DNA from: Podarcis raffonei | Taxonomy: Eukaryota; Chordata; Lepidosauria; Squamata; Lacertidae | DNA: 64,000 bases | NCBI RefSeq assembly: GCF_027172205.1 | Contig: NC_070603.1 | Coordinates: 38,946,501-39,010,500, forward strand | Direction of reading: 5' to 3' | Part shown: positions 1 through 46,299 of the stretch, piece by piece | Layout of the letters: every line of letters begins with the position of its first letter | Numbering within the stretch: position 1 is the first letter of the stretch | The notes under the pieces: model-generated | Told to the model about the DNA's origin: nothing | What the model saw: only the letters and a program-made list of their open reading frames with translations | The model's database searches: none | Translations under genes and position numbers: made by a program

Positions 1-438
1 CACCTGACATGGCTAGACAAATCGTAAGAACTTAACTAAAATATTGGGGAATATTGTTTATGTTTGCCGCTATGTTATGTATTTTTGTGTTTTTATAATG
101 CAAACTGCCCTGTGATCCTCAGCTGACAGGTGGTATAGAAATGTAATTAATAAAATAAAGGCCAGATTTATAATCTTGGCAGGAATCTACAGTTTAAACT
201 TGGGAATTTGAAAGCTTTTTGATACTACTTAATAAACTTAGCTCTTAAGTGCCTTATATCAAAGTGGCACATTTGCTTGGGAGACTGATGTTTGGGGGAA
301 AATGAACTCCTGAGCAAGGAGATCTTGTAGCCATTCAAAGTCATATAGTTTGCCTGATCATTAAATTATTCATAATAAAATAAATTTACCAACTTCAGAT
401 AGAGGAATGATTCAACACAACGAGGCAAAGTAACTCAC

Positions 439-11282
<10,844 letters not shown>

Positions 11283-11655
11283 CTGAAGGAATTAAAGAAG
11301 TTTAAGGTATAATTGCACCCACAGTATTTATGTGCTCAACGAAACTGACAGTGATAACACCAGTATTTCTGACTGTTGGTCATGTTCCAACATTTACATT
11401 CTCCTTATTATGGTCCCACACTAAGAAAATATGCATTTGTGAATGTTAAAAGAGCAAGAGATTCTGGCCCTCCCCAGACTGATGTTGTATTGTGGATGTA
11501 TTCTGTAACATCTTCTTGACAACGATAGTGAAATAGTGGTGGATTTATTCTGCTTTAGTTTGTTCTGTGCAGCACTGTGCACCGTATTTAAGTATACTGG
11601 TTATTTGTATTGTAACCATTCATGCATGCTGAATTTAAAATGAAATGGTTCTTAC

Positions 11656-11690
11656 CTTCAGTCACTAAGAAGGCAGATTAAGATCTGAAT
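11656..11690 (-). other. MYH13: Probable 5' UTR exon 2 of the MYH13-like gene
   Basis: A good donor (AAG then gtaagaac) ends at 11656. A pyrimidine-rich tract ending in AG sits just above 11690, suggesting a non-coding exon of about 35 nt. Other AG choices would give exons of 9 or 29 nt, so the upper edge is uncertain. Sarcomeric MYH genes usually carry one or two untranslated exons before the ATG exon. Confidence 0.45.
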
Positions 11691-12248
11691 CTTTTGAATG
11701 TGAACAGAAAGAAGTAAATAAATTAATCCGAAAAATAGCATGGACTTGGTATATAGCTGAATTTCCTTGATATTTTAATCCAAAACAGTGAATTTGCAAT
11801 AAAGGGCATAACTGAAAAAACTGCATTTTACAGCAAATCAAATTATTTACTATTTCTTGCTAATATTGCCACCTAGGAGCAAGAACACTTGTATTCAAAT
11901 ACAGTCTTGTTCTTGCATTTATCCCCTACTATCAGTAATAAGCATACTTTTAAACAAATAAATTATTAATTATGAAACATATTATATATTTACTTTATCT
12001 GCATTTTTTTTGGCATGTTGGATTTTTTTTAAAGTTTGCATCTGAGGAATTTGGAACAATAACAAATCTGTAAAATGGCATTTATGGAAAGGCCAATAAA
12101 TGTACATTCCTGCAACTGTAACCACAACTGTATTAATGCTATTGACACTCAGCATTATATTAGGATATCTGGAGAAGCAGTCACATAAAGCCTTGAACAA
12201 GGGCAAAAGTTCTGGCTTCCTTAGAACAAAGCAAAGACTGTGACTTAC

Positions 12249-12347
12249 CTTGAGATAGTGAACTAGTGAAGAATCAAGGAGCCTTGGGCCTTACAGCCTT
12301 TATACACAGCCATCTGCCAACGCAGCATTCTAGGCCTCTATTTTTGG
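12249..12347 (-). promoter_or_regulatory. MYH13: Promoter and first exon of the MYH13-like gene
   Basis: On the minus strand a TATAAA box lies at 12299-12304. Transcription should begin about 25-30 bases downstream, near 12,273, giving a short non-coding exon 1 that ends at a clean gtaagt donor (exon edge 12249). Upstream are an E-box (12311-12316, CAGATG) and CCAAAAATAG at 12338-12347, which fits the CArG/MEF2-like element typical of skeletal MYH promoters. A second E-box, CAGCTG, is at 12455-12460. Binding by MyoD, MEF2 or SRF is inferred from motifs alone. Confidence 0.7.
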
Positions 12348-12499
12348 TGAATTAATAATTTATTCTTTAGTTGCAAATGTGTTGAAGACCTGATCTCACA
12401 TGCTCTTTCTGTTAATTAAGGGAGGGACATGATTAGCTAAAGGTTACAAGGAGTCAGCTGGTCAGAAATTTCTTTTCCTCCTCTGACATTATATCACCC

Positions 12500-14160
12500 A
12501 CTGCCAGCTTCCATACCTAATGCAGAAAACTCTAGTCTAGAGGGTTGTGGTAATGTCTCAAATAGGGAAAAATCTGTATATTCCAATGGAACATCTCTCA
12601 AGCAAGAAATGGCTTGTTAAGAGGTCCAAGGGGAATTAATTTTCTTAATTCATATTAAATTAACAGTGTCTACTCAAAAGCAAGAGAGCAAATCAATTCT
12701 CTAACCTTCTGAAATCCCTTCACCCACACAGATAGGATGCTAGTTTACAATTTTAGAATATGATCTTACAAACGTTTGAAACCAGTTTTCATTTTAAGCA
12801 CATTATTAAGCTTGGGCTGGGTAGATATTACCTCTCAGAATATTTTTGATTATTATAGAGAACTCCAAATCTGAAACTTCAAAGTAAAATGTGTAACATC
12901 AGAGGAATCAGCAGCCACATTCTTTCACAAACAAGTGTTACCTCTCCATTACTGTCAGCTGTCAGTTCATTTCCTCAAGGTTAAAGCAGTTCTTCAAGAT
13001 TCCCCATACTGATTCCCTCAGAACTGTACAAGAGAAAGTCACTTCATGTCTAATGGAAAGAACCCTTCCGGACCTTGTTAAAACCATTATTGCACTCCTC
13101 CTTAGATACCAATAAGCCCCAGAAGACATGATCATATTCCAAGCTAATAATAATATCTGGAGCCAATAGAAGAGCACAGAACTTATTTCCTTCTAAATAT
13201 GCGTGGTTGTGGATGCAGAGGCGGGTGTCACATACTGGCTGAATTCTCATAGAGTCATGTAAGATCCTAAGCAGGACCAATTTGACCTGCCACAATTTCA
13301 CATGGGGATTGGGGGTGGTGGCTAATAAAATGGCCTGTAAGAAGCTCAACATCCTTAGGGAGGCTAAGAAGGATAGGGGCTGAGAATTGAATAGAAGCTG
13401 GAGAGTGAATACGCCCTTTGCAAGGTCTGTGCCTATGTTTCTTTGTTTGTTTGTTTTAAACCAAAAACAGTGTGTGAGGAGCAACAATAGTGGCAATACC
13501 TTGATTGGCACAACAAAATTCTTAAATCTAGTCCTCTGTTAACAAAACAAAGGTCAAGCATCTGCAAGAAAAAGCATGCCACTTATAAAGAAGCTCAATA
13601 CACAATAAGCCCCCTGTGGAATTTTGAACAAAAGGCTTGGCAGGTAATACTGTAGTCTGGAATGTTTTAGAGAAGGAGAGGTTTGAGTGCCTTTTCAGTT
13701 AGCCTTCTCTCTTAAGGCTGTGGCTTCCTCTTCCCGGAGGGAAGCGGACAGTGGTGGCACACAGCGGGTGGTGATAGGAACAGATCTGCTGTACCTCCCA
13801 ACTGAGCTTGTCCTGAGTCTGCAGCTGGAGGTGGTCACGTCCCCATGCCTCATTGGTGGACTGAGCCTACAGGGAACCACTGTGTGCCATCTAGTCATAG
13901 TGGAGTAACCTAGACTGCTGTGGTGCTGGGAGATTCTCAGGGGTTCACACTGCCAGCAAAATGCTATATGCAATAATGTTTCGTTCTCATTCATTATTGC
14001 TGCACAATGCTGTTTTGCCAGATCAAAAACTTATAGAACTTGAGTTAATTTAAGAGGTTCCAGACAGCTTAAAATTCCTGCTGCATTACGAATCCCCTAA
14101 GGAATTTTGTGGTGGCAGTGAAATTTGCTCTGATGTCTATTGATCAGAGTAAAAGGCACA

Positions 14161-14161
<1 letters not shown>
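12500..14161. other. Intergenic stretch with no recognised gene
   Basis: This is AT-rich sequence upstream of the MYH13-like promoter. I see no splice-bounded exon, no long open frame with protein-like composition and no repeat I can name. Distal muscle enhancers could lie here, but nothing in the sequence shows one directly. Confidence 0.5.

Positions 14162-14195
<34 letters not shown>
14162..14195. repeat. (CA)n microsatellite
   Basis: About 17 CA units in the intergenic region. Confidence 0.95.
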
Positions 14196-14197
<2 letters not shown>

Positions 14198-14628
14198 CAT
14201 CTCAAACATTTGGGTCCTTTCTGCTACTCTTTAGTATGTTTCAGAACCATTGCTTAGACCTTGAAGAAAGCAGTGCTGCATTACCTCCTTAAGAGAACCT
14301 CCCTGGACCTGGAATTGTTAAATAACCATTGTCCTGTGGCCCTACTCAAGAATGTGGCAGCAGTTCAGTTTCAGGAATGTTTGGAGGAAACTGAATATCA
14401 GGTCAATTTCAATTCAGCTTCAGGACCAGTCATGGCACTAAAATTGTCCTAGTCATCCTGGTTGATGACATTTGTCAGGAGAGAGATGGGGGAGTGCAAC
14501 CCTGCTCATTCTCCTTGAACGCTTGGCAGCTTTTGATGCTGTTGACCATGATATCTTTTGGGATTGGCTCAGGAAAATGGGGGTTTAGGGCATTGTTCTT
14601 CCATGGTTTTGCTACTATCTTTAGGACT

Positions 14629-14736
14629 TTTGTTGTTGTTGTTTAGTCGTTTAGTTGTGTCCGACTCTTCATGACCCCATGGACCAGAGCACGCCAGTCA
14701 CTTCTGTCTTCCACTGCCTCCCGCAGTTTAGTCAAA
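14629..14736 (-). mobile_element. Short BovB (RTE) 3' fragment with 12-bp TSD
   Basis: This 108-bp piece carries the BovB 3' signature (GTCGTTTAGTTGTGTCCGAC and onward) with a (GTT)n tail on its left. It is flanked by ATCTTTAGGACT at 14617-14628 and 14737-14748. It lies inside the L2-like LINE and is therefore younger. Confidence 0.8.
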
Positions 14737-14748
14737 ATCTTTAGGACT

Positions 14749-14915
14749 GCTTTCTGTCTATAAGACGCTCCCATGAATAAGATGCCCCCTATTTTGGAGG
14801 CCTCAAAATGAAGAAAATGGGGGGGAGAGATTGCTCCTATGTATAAGACTACCCCCCCCTTAACATTATTTTTTAGTAAAAAAATCCCTAATCTTATACA
14901 CGGAAAAGTACGGTA
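14749..14915. mobile_element. Probable non-autonomous DNA element inside the L2-like LINE
   Basis: CTATAAGACGCTCCCATG-type and TCTTATACACGGAAAAGTAC-type segments face each other, and both sides return to L2 sequence. The family was not determined. Confidence 0.4.
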
Positions 14916-15959
14916 ATTATGGGCCAGAGGATCACTGTATGATATCATGGGAACTTTCCTGTGGTATTCTGAAGGGTTCCATCTTGGCCCTCATGCTATG
15001 TAACACCAGTATGAAACCACTGTGACTTTTGGAGTGAAGCTCTATCTCTCAGTTCCATCTGAATCAGGAGAGATGGCTGAGGTGCTAAACAAGTGTTTGG
15101 AAGCAGTGATGGGTTGGATGTGGGCCAACAAATTGAAGCTGAATTCTGAAAAGATAGATGTGTTCTCTTTTCCAACACTCCTAGATCCAACACTGTCACT
15201 AGAGGCTCAGGTGGTCTCAGTGGCAAGGAGTGCCTATTTCCAGTTCCAGCTGCATCTCATTGTGAACTTGAAATGACTTGGCAACTGTACTCCATGCTCT
15301 GATAAATTTCAAACTGAATTATTGCAATGTGCTTTACATGGGGCTGCCCTTGAAGATGACTTTGGAAACGTCAACTGGTCCAAAATGCAGCTGCCAGTTT
15401 ACTGACTGGGGTTCCCTTTAGATCTCCTATAACCCCTGTTTTTAAACAGCTGCATCGGTTGGCACTGCATTTCAGGGCCCAATTCAAGTTGCTCCATTTA
15501 AATGATGTAGGCCCCAAATATTTGAAACACCACTACCCTGTTTCCCAAAGAACCTATTGGATGCGGAGATCAGCAGATAGTTCTGTCACTCTCAGAAGGT
15601 GTTAGTGGCCCAGGCTAGGTTGTTGAATCCATTATGGGAAATACTATACCTGAGTTTATAACTTTCATACAACCTATTAAATATGTAGGCTCTCCCAGAC
15701 CCCCCAAGTGCCCCTATTTTCCAGGGATGTCTCTGATTTAGAGAAGCCGTCCCAGTTTCTGATTTGATCCTGGAATGTCCCACTTTTCCTTAGGATGTCT
15801 CTACTTTCATTGGAGAAATATTGGAGGGTATGAAGTTATCTAACCCCCAAGCTGTCTGAGGGCAATCCTGTATTGGGAAGTTTTGTTTAATGTTTTATTA
15901 TGTTTTTATATATGTTGGAAGCTGCCCAGAGTGGATGTGTGGGGTATAAATACTGTAGT

Positions 15960-17552
15960 AAAATTATCATTATGGAATGGGACGTTCCTATTTTCCGTGG
16001 AGAAATGTTGGAGGGTATGCTCTCCATGTGGAAGAAAGATGGCTTCTAACTTTTATCCATTTGAATATACCCTCAATAACAAATTATATTTAGTTCCACC
16101 CCCATTTAACTGCCATGGCTTCCCCAAATTATCCTGGCAGCTGTAATTTAGTGAGACTGCCAAGAATTCTGTCAGGGATCTGTACCTTCAATCCAATCAC
16201 TCCCACCCCCTCCGAACTGGTTTACCAGATTTCCTGTGGGAACAGAATGAGTAGTAAAACTGCAGTGTACTGTTCTTATGGCCGGGGCATCAGATCCTAC
16301 ACCCCTTTTTCTCAATAGTTTCCTCATTTAACATTGACTTTCTCTTCAACATAAGCCTAAGCAGTAAATTTTATGTGTCTCAACTGTTTGCCTTTGATAC
16401 ATTTTCCTAGGAAATTATCTGGAAGTGTCAGGCCTTGAAAACCATATCTGGAGGCCTCTGTAGAGAGGAAGAGACAGAAGGCCTGTCTAAACAAGAGCTG
16501 CATGGAGTAAAAGCAAATTCCTGTCAGAACTTATTAGAACCAGCTGTCACTGGGTGGGTGGTCAGTCTGAGGAGAAATCTCTTTTGAGGGATCAGTTCCT
16601 CCAAATTTCTCTGTACTGTAGAAGATTCACAGAGGATTTATAATGTCCAACTGTTTTATTTTGTTCCATTAATTTCAATGGGCCTACTACACTAAGTAAA
16701 ACTTATGTGCATACAACCCATTGCATAAATGAGCGTGGAACTAAGTAGGAAAGCTGGAGCAGTAGACAGAATAAACCAGTGACACAGAGGACAAGAGCAG
16801 GGAACGGCCATCAGGAAGTACCCCAACAAACTGCAGAGAGACACACAGAAAGAGGAATTTGAAGCGAGCTTGTTTAGTAAAGGGCGCCATTTGATATAAG
16901 CTCCGCTAGATTCTTTGGTTTGTGATTTCAATCTCTGAAACACGCTGCCTTCCTTGCTCCGCCGCTGAACAGTGTTTTCCACAGCTATCTGTAAGTATTG
17001 TTCCTTTTAGGGGAAAGGTTGGTTCTTCTGTACCCAGGAACAGATCATTGTTTTATCTAATGTCCCACTTTTTTTCCTGCAAAGCACTCTCCATAGCTTC
17101 CCTTCACCAGAGTTCCCCTTAAGAACCCTTAAATTTGTGTGGCTTGAGGAGACAGTCAGTTCCATGCTGCACATCCCATAATCTCATTCGGTTCTCCCTG
17201 CGTGGTTGTGTGTCCTGCAGTATAGGATGTTGAATCACTCTCTAGCCTATGCTCTTGTAATTGTGGTGTGGGTAAAATGGGATGTTTCTCTAAAAAATAA
17301 ATCATTTAAGTAAATTAGATGGAAATTTTCTGCACCAGCCCCTACACCTAGTTTTGTTGTGAAAGGAAGGTACAGTTTGTCCAGCACTCAACAGAAGTGT
17401 TTGGTTCCAGGGGTCCAGGCACAAAAAGGCAGAATAATGCAAATCAGAGGATGCTGACTGGGCTGTGGGAAGCAAGGGAAAGCCACTGTGCTCAGGGTTG
17501 GGAAATAAATAAATGTAGACCAGGGAATGGTGGGTTTTCCCAGCTCTCCGTT
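15960..17552. other. Intergenic stretch with no recognised gene
   Basis: No exon, RNA gene or nameable repeat seen. Short open frames here have no conserved look. Confidence 0.45.
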
Positions 17553-17662
17553 ATCATAGAACCATAGAATTGGAAGGCACCCTGAGGGTCATCTTAGTCC
17601 AACCCTCTGCAATGCAGGAATCTCAACCCATGTAAGGTTGCAACTACATATTATTATTATTA
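17553..17662 (-). repeat. CR1-type 3' end
   Basis: CATAGAACCATAGAATTGGA followed by a CCTGAGGGTCAT-like block is the reversed CR1 3' terminus. An (ATT)n run lies beside it. Related ends occur at 18,268, 32,850, 44,402 and 49,405. Confidence 0.7.
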
Positions 17663-17999
17663 TTATTTAATGTAAAGTGAGAGTAAGTTGTATAGGTTTT
17701 GGCAAAGCTACGCCCTGCCCACCTCCCACTCGGTTTTCTCTTACTATATATACTGCTGGACTGGTTGTGAGGCATCAGATCAAGATCTGTATTTTAAAAT
17801 GAGCTTAAAAAATATATTTGCAAATGTTTGTATCTCTCATGCCAGGCAGAAGACCAGCTGGGTTTGGCATATGTTTATCTTCCTGGACAAGGGCCCCCTG
17901 ATTTATTGCAGGAGACAAGTACCTCAGGGTTGTAAAAGGAAATTACAGGCTGGGAGCAAAAGGTCACACTGACCATACAAATTACAGAATACAATCAAG

Positions 18000-18896
18000 C
18001 TGCAAAAGCACTCATTGTTTAACAAATAATAATACCATGTGTCTTCCATTAGAGACTTGAGCCAAAGGTTAAAGGGTAAATTGAAGAAGTTGCTTTTAGA
18101 AAAAGCAGTTGGCCAGGAAAAGGGGGGTTGCTTTGGAAAGTGTTCTTATTAAGTTTCCTTCTAAAAAGCTATATATGTTAATGTATGAAATATATTGGCT
18201 TAAATGTAATTATGCAAAGGATTTAGAAAGTAAGAAATGTTAGATTCTTATGTTAGATTCTTATTTCATAGAATCATAGAATCATATAGTTGGAAGAGAC
18301 CACAGGGGCCATCGAGCCCAGCCCCCTGCCAAGCAGGAAACACCATCAGAGCACTCCTGACATATGGTTGTCAGGCCTCTGCTTAAAGACCTCCAAAGGA
18401 GGAGATCTTTCATTGATGATGCGTGAGAATGTGAACCCAAGATCTCTGACCTCTGTTTAAAATAAAAATTTAAAACCATTAGCCATCTGTTTTGGAGAGC
18501 AATAGGGCAAGGAGGGCAAGAGGTGAGCTGGTAATTAAGGTGCCTTGTTGAGGCAAATGTAAGATATATGACTATTTATTTGCCATTTATAGATAGAAGG
18601 AAATATAGCTCTTTGTCTCCCATAAAAGGTAATAGGAAATGGGTGTATCTTTTATGATTGGTTCTAGCAAACAGCCAATAGGAATTTCAACCAGGCTGAT
18701 TGGACAGAGGCAGCCAAAGGAGGAGCAAGGGGGCTGGGCTGAGGGAATATAAGTGCTGGAAGGGCAGAGCTTTGGTAACCATATACCACTGTGTCTCTCA
18801 TTTATTTGTCTGACAAATAAATTATTATTTTAATTTCTCTATTGCTGCATTGAATATTTCATTCCAGCTAAGCGTTAACCACAAGCAGGGTGCTAC
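18000..18896 (+). mobile_element. Possible solo LTR of an endogenous retrovirus, broken
   Basis: The region has LTR-like architecture: CCAAT-type boxes near 18,655-18,690, a TATA-like AATATAAG near 18,745, AATAAA-type signal near 18,825 and an end reading GCTACA near 18,896. No internal viral gene is seen beside it. A CR1-type element sits within it. Left edge and family are uncertain, and no flanking duplication was confirmed. Confidence 0.35.
18268..18445 (-). repeat. CR1-type element 3' end
   Basis: CATAGAATCATAGAATCATA followed by GGAAGAGACCACAGGGGCCA and a CCTCTGCTTAAAGACCTCCA block is CR1-like in minus orientation. It appears to interrupt the possible LTR. Confidence 0.7.
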
Positions 18897-19129
18897 AGTT
18901 GGACTTTAAATGTTCAAAAAATTACATTTTGGACATACAGTAAAACAAGTCCCGAATGAGAGCAGAAACTCCTGTCTGGGGTGCTAATTTGGGGGGGGGG
19001 TGTTGTTTCATTTGTTTCCTAAGCCAGAAGCTCAGGTAACACCTGTACATCAGGGATATACTATATCGTTTTGTCAATTGCTGTTAACTGCAAGGGGCAG
19101 GTATAACCTCTGGGGCCCTGCTCATTGGC

Positions 19130-19430
19130 TTGCCATAAGTCCCTCATACTAGTTGGTCCCTAGAGTAGGGCCTTTTCAATGGTGGCCACACACCCTTGGA
19201 ACTCTATCCCAAAGAAATAGGTTTGCTCTGTTTTTAAATGGAAGTGAAAAATGTTTAAGTCTGCATTCTGTAAGTTTGATTTTAAATTGTTTTAATCTGA
19301 TGTTGCTTTGAATTATTTGAATTATTTCATTTGTGTTTTAAAATTTGAACTGTGGCTTTTAATAATGTTTCATAAGCTTCCTTAGGAAAGCTTTGGCCTG
19401 AAAGGCAGCATATGAACATTGTAAACAAAT
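19130..19430 (+). repeat. Old L2-like 3' end
   Basis: A diverged GTAGGGCCTTTTCAATGGTG-like block followed by a T-rich 3' part resembles other L2-like 3' ends in the window. It lies about 400 bases beyond the 3' end of the middle MYH gene. Confidence 0.4.
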
Positions 19431-19814
19431 GAAAAAATATCCAGTGATTCCTCTGAAACTCAGCTGCTGAGAGGCAACAAACAAAGGAGAACTACTGCAC
19501 TTTGACGTCTTTCTTGTTGATTTTGCAGAATCAATTGGTTGGCCACCATAGGAAATAGGATGCTAGACTAGATGGGCCTTTAGGCTCTTCTTAAGTACAG
19601 TACTTGCATTTTAGTTTTGATAATCAGAAAACTGAGGCACAAAAAAAGAACAGCTATATGTGAATAGAATAACTACTACAGTCACAACTGACTACTTAAT
19701 CTTAGTCTAAGTGCTCACTTAATCTTATTCACCACTTTGGAGACCCACCAGATGAGGAAAAGCTTGAGATAACACCAGGAGGGTGAGATTCACAAAAAGG
19801 ATGGCACATTTTTA

Positions 19815-43313
<23,499 letters not shown>

Positions 43314-43335
43314 TGAGAGGCCGGTCCCAAGACTA

Positions 43336-43491
43336 CTTATATAGGAAGTGATTTGCATACACAGCAGCCTCCTCTTCTTTCTTCGGTCAAAACCTTTTTG
43401 GCAGCCTTAACTCCCAGCAAGATTTCCATTCATATTTGACGCGAACAGATATAATTAGATCTTTCAGCTCCATGAATCAATCTAAAAATAA
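43336..43491 (-). promoter_or_regulatory. Promoter of the middle MYH gene
   Basis: On the minus strand TATATAAG lies at 43336-43343. A perfect octamer (ATTTGCAT on the plus strand, 43351-43358) sits eight bases upstream. A shortened CArG-like CCAAAAAGG is at 43393-43401. A consensus MEF2 site (CTAAAAATAA on the plus strand) lies at 43482-43491. Octamer and AT-rich MEF2-type elements are known in mammalian IIB myosin promoters, so a fast-fibre programme is plausible. Function here is inferred from motifs. Confidence 0.7.
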
Positions 43492-44401
43492 ATTGACAAG
43501 AGGAGGGAAGAGTGGGTGGCAGCCTATATATTGTGGTCTGATCCTGATACCAATTTTGTGTTCTGGTAGAGGAGAGAAATATATGCATCTGATGTTGTTA
43601 GGGTTCAGTGGGAGTGCAACATATTGCTCAAAGGAAACCCATATGCTTATGATAGAATGAATGGCAGTAAATATGTTTTAACTGGTAAGGAGAGAAGAGG
43701 AGAAGGCTGGTGAGTGCATAGTGAAGCTGAAATAAATATTTGTAGTAATTTGAAATTTGCTAATTTTTCCAATTTTACTTTTTTCAAATTTCGATTAGGA
43801 AAATTCAAATTCATCTGAAGTATTGAAATGTCAGTACTTTAGTCAAATATGCTCTTTTTTGGCAAGCATCAAATATGAAATTTTGCAAGCTGTGAGCTAT
43901 CAAACACCATCAAACAAACACCACTGTGTGTAATCTGTCATGTGCTGTCAGATACTGAATACAGTTGCTTGTCAGACACCAAATACATATGTTAAGCACC
44001 ATTGAATGTTAACTGTGAAATACTGTACTGTTATAGATTAAATGAGTGCTTTTCCCCCCTTAAAAAATGTTTAGGGATACTCTCATTTTGGCTGCTCCAG
44101 CAAGCATCTGGTTGCAAAAACACAGTTTATAAGGCTAGGAGACATACACAGGCTAGACATTTGCTAAATAACATAGCATGTTGCTAACTATCTTGTTTCT
44201 TTTTAAATAATTACAGCCATGGGGGAGCCTAGTGCTTACTGGGAAGGCAGAGCACACGTAGGGATACTTTTTCATTCCACCATGATCAGAATAGAGACAC
44301 ACACTCTATATCACACACGCAACCCTGCACAGCTAGGAGCCTTGTGAAAGACTCTTTTCCTAAGAGTCCTAGCCAAACTTGGAGGGCTAATCTCAGTTTT
44401 C

Positions 44402-44546
44402 ATAGAATCATATGGTTGGAAGGGACCCTGAGGCTCATCTAGTCCAACCCTCTGCTTTGCGGGAATCTTTTGCCCAACGTAGTGCTTGATCCCATGACTT
44501 TGAGATTAAGAGTCTCATGCTCTACCGACTGAGCTATCCCAGGTCT
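44402..44546 (-). mobile_element. tRNA-Lys-like SINE with CR1-type tail
   Basis: On the minus strand GGGATAGCTCAGTCGGTAGA and CATGAGACTCTTAATCTCAA follow tRNA-Lys(CTT) closely, including the anticodon loop. The box-B region is degraded and a GTTGGACTAGATGAGCCTC-type CR1 tail ends in ATTCTATG. It is intergenic. Confidence 0.78.
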
Positions 44547-44988
44547 GATCATGGTGTGGGAGTGACAGATAACCACGGTGCTTTCCCAGTAAGAATTATG
44601 TTTTCCCATTCCTGTAATTATTTAAGGAAAAACAAGATACATGGCTGCATATTACATAGTTGACCAAATTTGACCTACAGTCTTTCCCTCTCTCCACTCC
44701 ACGTTTTTCTTCCTTCCCTGCTTCTCAGTTCTTCACAATCCACTATCTTACTTTTGTGTTCCTTAATCCTTTGACTGAAACTTCTAGTTTCTGTTTTCTT
44801 GGTCTGCAAAGTGGTACTGGATGTGAGAGAGAGAAGCCATTCATAATAAGTTGATGGACCTTGTAGAAATGGAGGTGCAGAAATGAAGCACAATAATGGT
44901 AAAAGAATTGAGGAAAGCAAAAAAGGTGGTTTGAAACTACTCACAGTCTTCTTCTGCACAGTCACCCAATGGGATGAAAAAGACCAGT

Positions 44989-45100
44989 GCTATTTTTCTA
45001 GAAAAAAGGTGCCTTGTTCTCTTATAATGGCAATAGCACATACCTGAGAGCTGCCAGAACTGAGTTCTGGCAAGTTCTGGCCAGAAAAAAAGCCATGGAA
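44989..45100. mobile_element. Possible hAT MITE copy
   Basis: The left end CAGTGCTATTTTTCTAGAAA and right end GGCCAGAAAAAAAGCCATGG are inverted relatives of the MITE at 47,761. The flanking duplication is imperfect. Confidence 0.4.
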
Positions 45101-45524
45101 AGACCTTTTTGGTCAGTGTCAACTAAAATGAGAGAAAATATTCAAAGATGGTACTACACACCCATGAAAAGCCACAGGTTAAATTGTAGCTATGTTCCCT
45201 TTGTAACCTGATATCACACCTTGATTTGCTCATCCTTTGTCTCCCAGATTCTGCCTTGAAACTGTCAACCAAAGCTAGTTTCTGACTTTCACCATTGTGA
45301 CTTGCAATCCCTAAATTAGTGTCCTAATTCTCAGCTACAAACAATGCCTGTATGACAACCACCACATATTCATTGAATTTTACCTCCCCTTTGATCCTCA
45401 GACAGTTCAGGCATAACAAATTAACCACTTAATCCCCAAACAAATCTAAATGCAAGAATTACATTTTATACCATTCTCATGCTTTAAAACAAAAATATAT
45501 GGCTTACATCTTGCTGCTGCTGCT

Positions 45525-45770
45525 AATTAATAAAATAAATAAATAAATACTCTTCATTTTCACATGGGGACTTGAGGTGGCTTACAGATAAAAATAAGAA
45601 CTGCTAAAAACATAGTAAAACAATAATTAAAAAACAATTGAACACTGATAAAATTAAATCCATATAAAATCTATTAAAACCCTACCAATAATGACAGTAA
45701 AACAGCATAGCACCAGCACTTTCGTTAAAAGCAGTCCATTCCCAAAAGCCTGTTGGTTACAAGAAAATCT
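45525..45770 (-). repeat. A-rich LINE 3' remnant
   Basis: (AAAT)n is followed by a GGTGGCTTACAGATAAAAAT block, resembling the 3' end of the longer L2-like element at 47,950. It is strongly diverged. Confidence 0.4.
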
Positions 45771-45779
45771 TCACCTGCC

Positions 45780-46260
45780 AGCAAAAGGACAAGAAGGAAT
45801 TTAATTTTGAGTCGTAACTGCAACCTTCTTTGTGAACTGCTGATCATGGAATATTACATATATCAACTATCTGGAGAATTCCTAACATACAGGAAATAAC
45901 TGGAAAATATTCAACATCAAAATCTGTATATGAGAAACCTGAGATTCAGCCTATTATTTTGTCTTACACAGATTTCTAGTTTCTCTTTGCTATGTTCTTA
46001 CTGTTCCCATTTTCATGCCTTCATCTCCTATTCTGCAGCCCCCTTTGCACATATACTCCATGCTGATATATGTTACTGTACAGTTAAGATGAACTGTGCA
46101 AGCCTGTCAGATTATTCAGCTAGAGAATGTTAAGTTCGGTTTATAGGTGCTGTACATATATGTGTGCTTGCTTGTTAATAAGGTATCTCTTCTAAATTGC
46201 TATGTTGAATCTGGAACTTCATGTTAAACACAACACATGGTACCAGGAGTGAGATACATG
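45780..46260 (+). mobile_element. Possible endogenous retrovirus LTR end, fossil
   Basis: A TAATAAGG-type signal near 46,177, an ACACAACACA end and a TGGTACCAGGAGTGAG motif at 46238 resemble an LTR 3' edge followed by a primer-binding site of ERVL-like type. No viral genes are recognisable. The call is tentative and the left border unknown. Confidence 0.22.
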
Positions 46261-46299
46261 ATTTCTGGAAGTTACAATAGAATATTTGCAGGCTTTGCT

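Larger units (their letters stand above)
14250..15960 (+). mobile_element. 5'-truncated L2-like LINE with reverse transcriptase remnants
   Basis: Broken reading frames retain L2/CR1-clade RT blocks in order: an AAFDAVDHDIF segment near 14,535, a GGTATTC-to-CCATCTTGGCCC segment near 14,965 (VPQGSIL type), WMWANKLKLNSEKID near 15,120 and DPTLSLEAQVVSVARSAYF near 15,190. The 3' part follows. Two later insertions interrupt it. It is an inactive copy. Confidence 0.75.

Noticed and set aside
1-438. Search for exon 19 of the MYH13-like gene at the left edge
   Set aside because: No sequence encoding the SH1/SH2 block was found, so exon 19 lies outside the window.
44470-44546. tRNA-Lys-like sequence as a real tRNA gene
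   Set aside because: Box B and the acceptor stem are degraded and a CR1-type tail follows, so it is a SINE.
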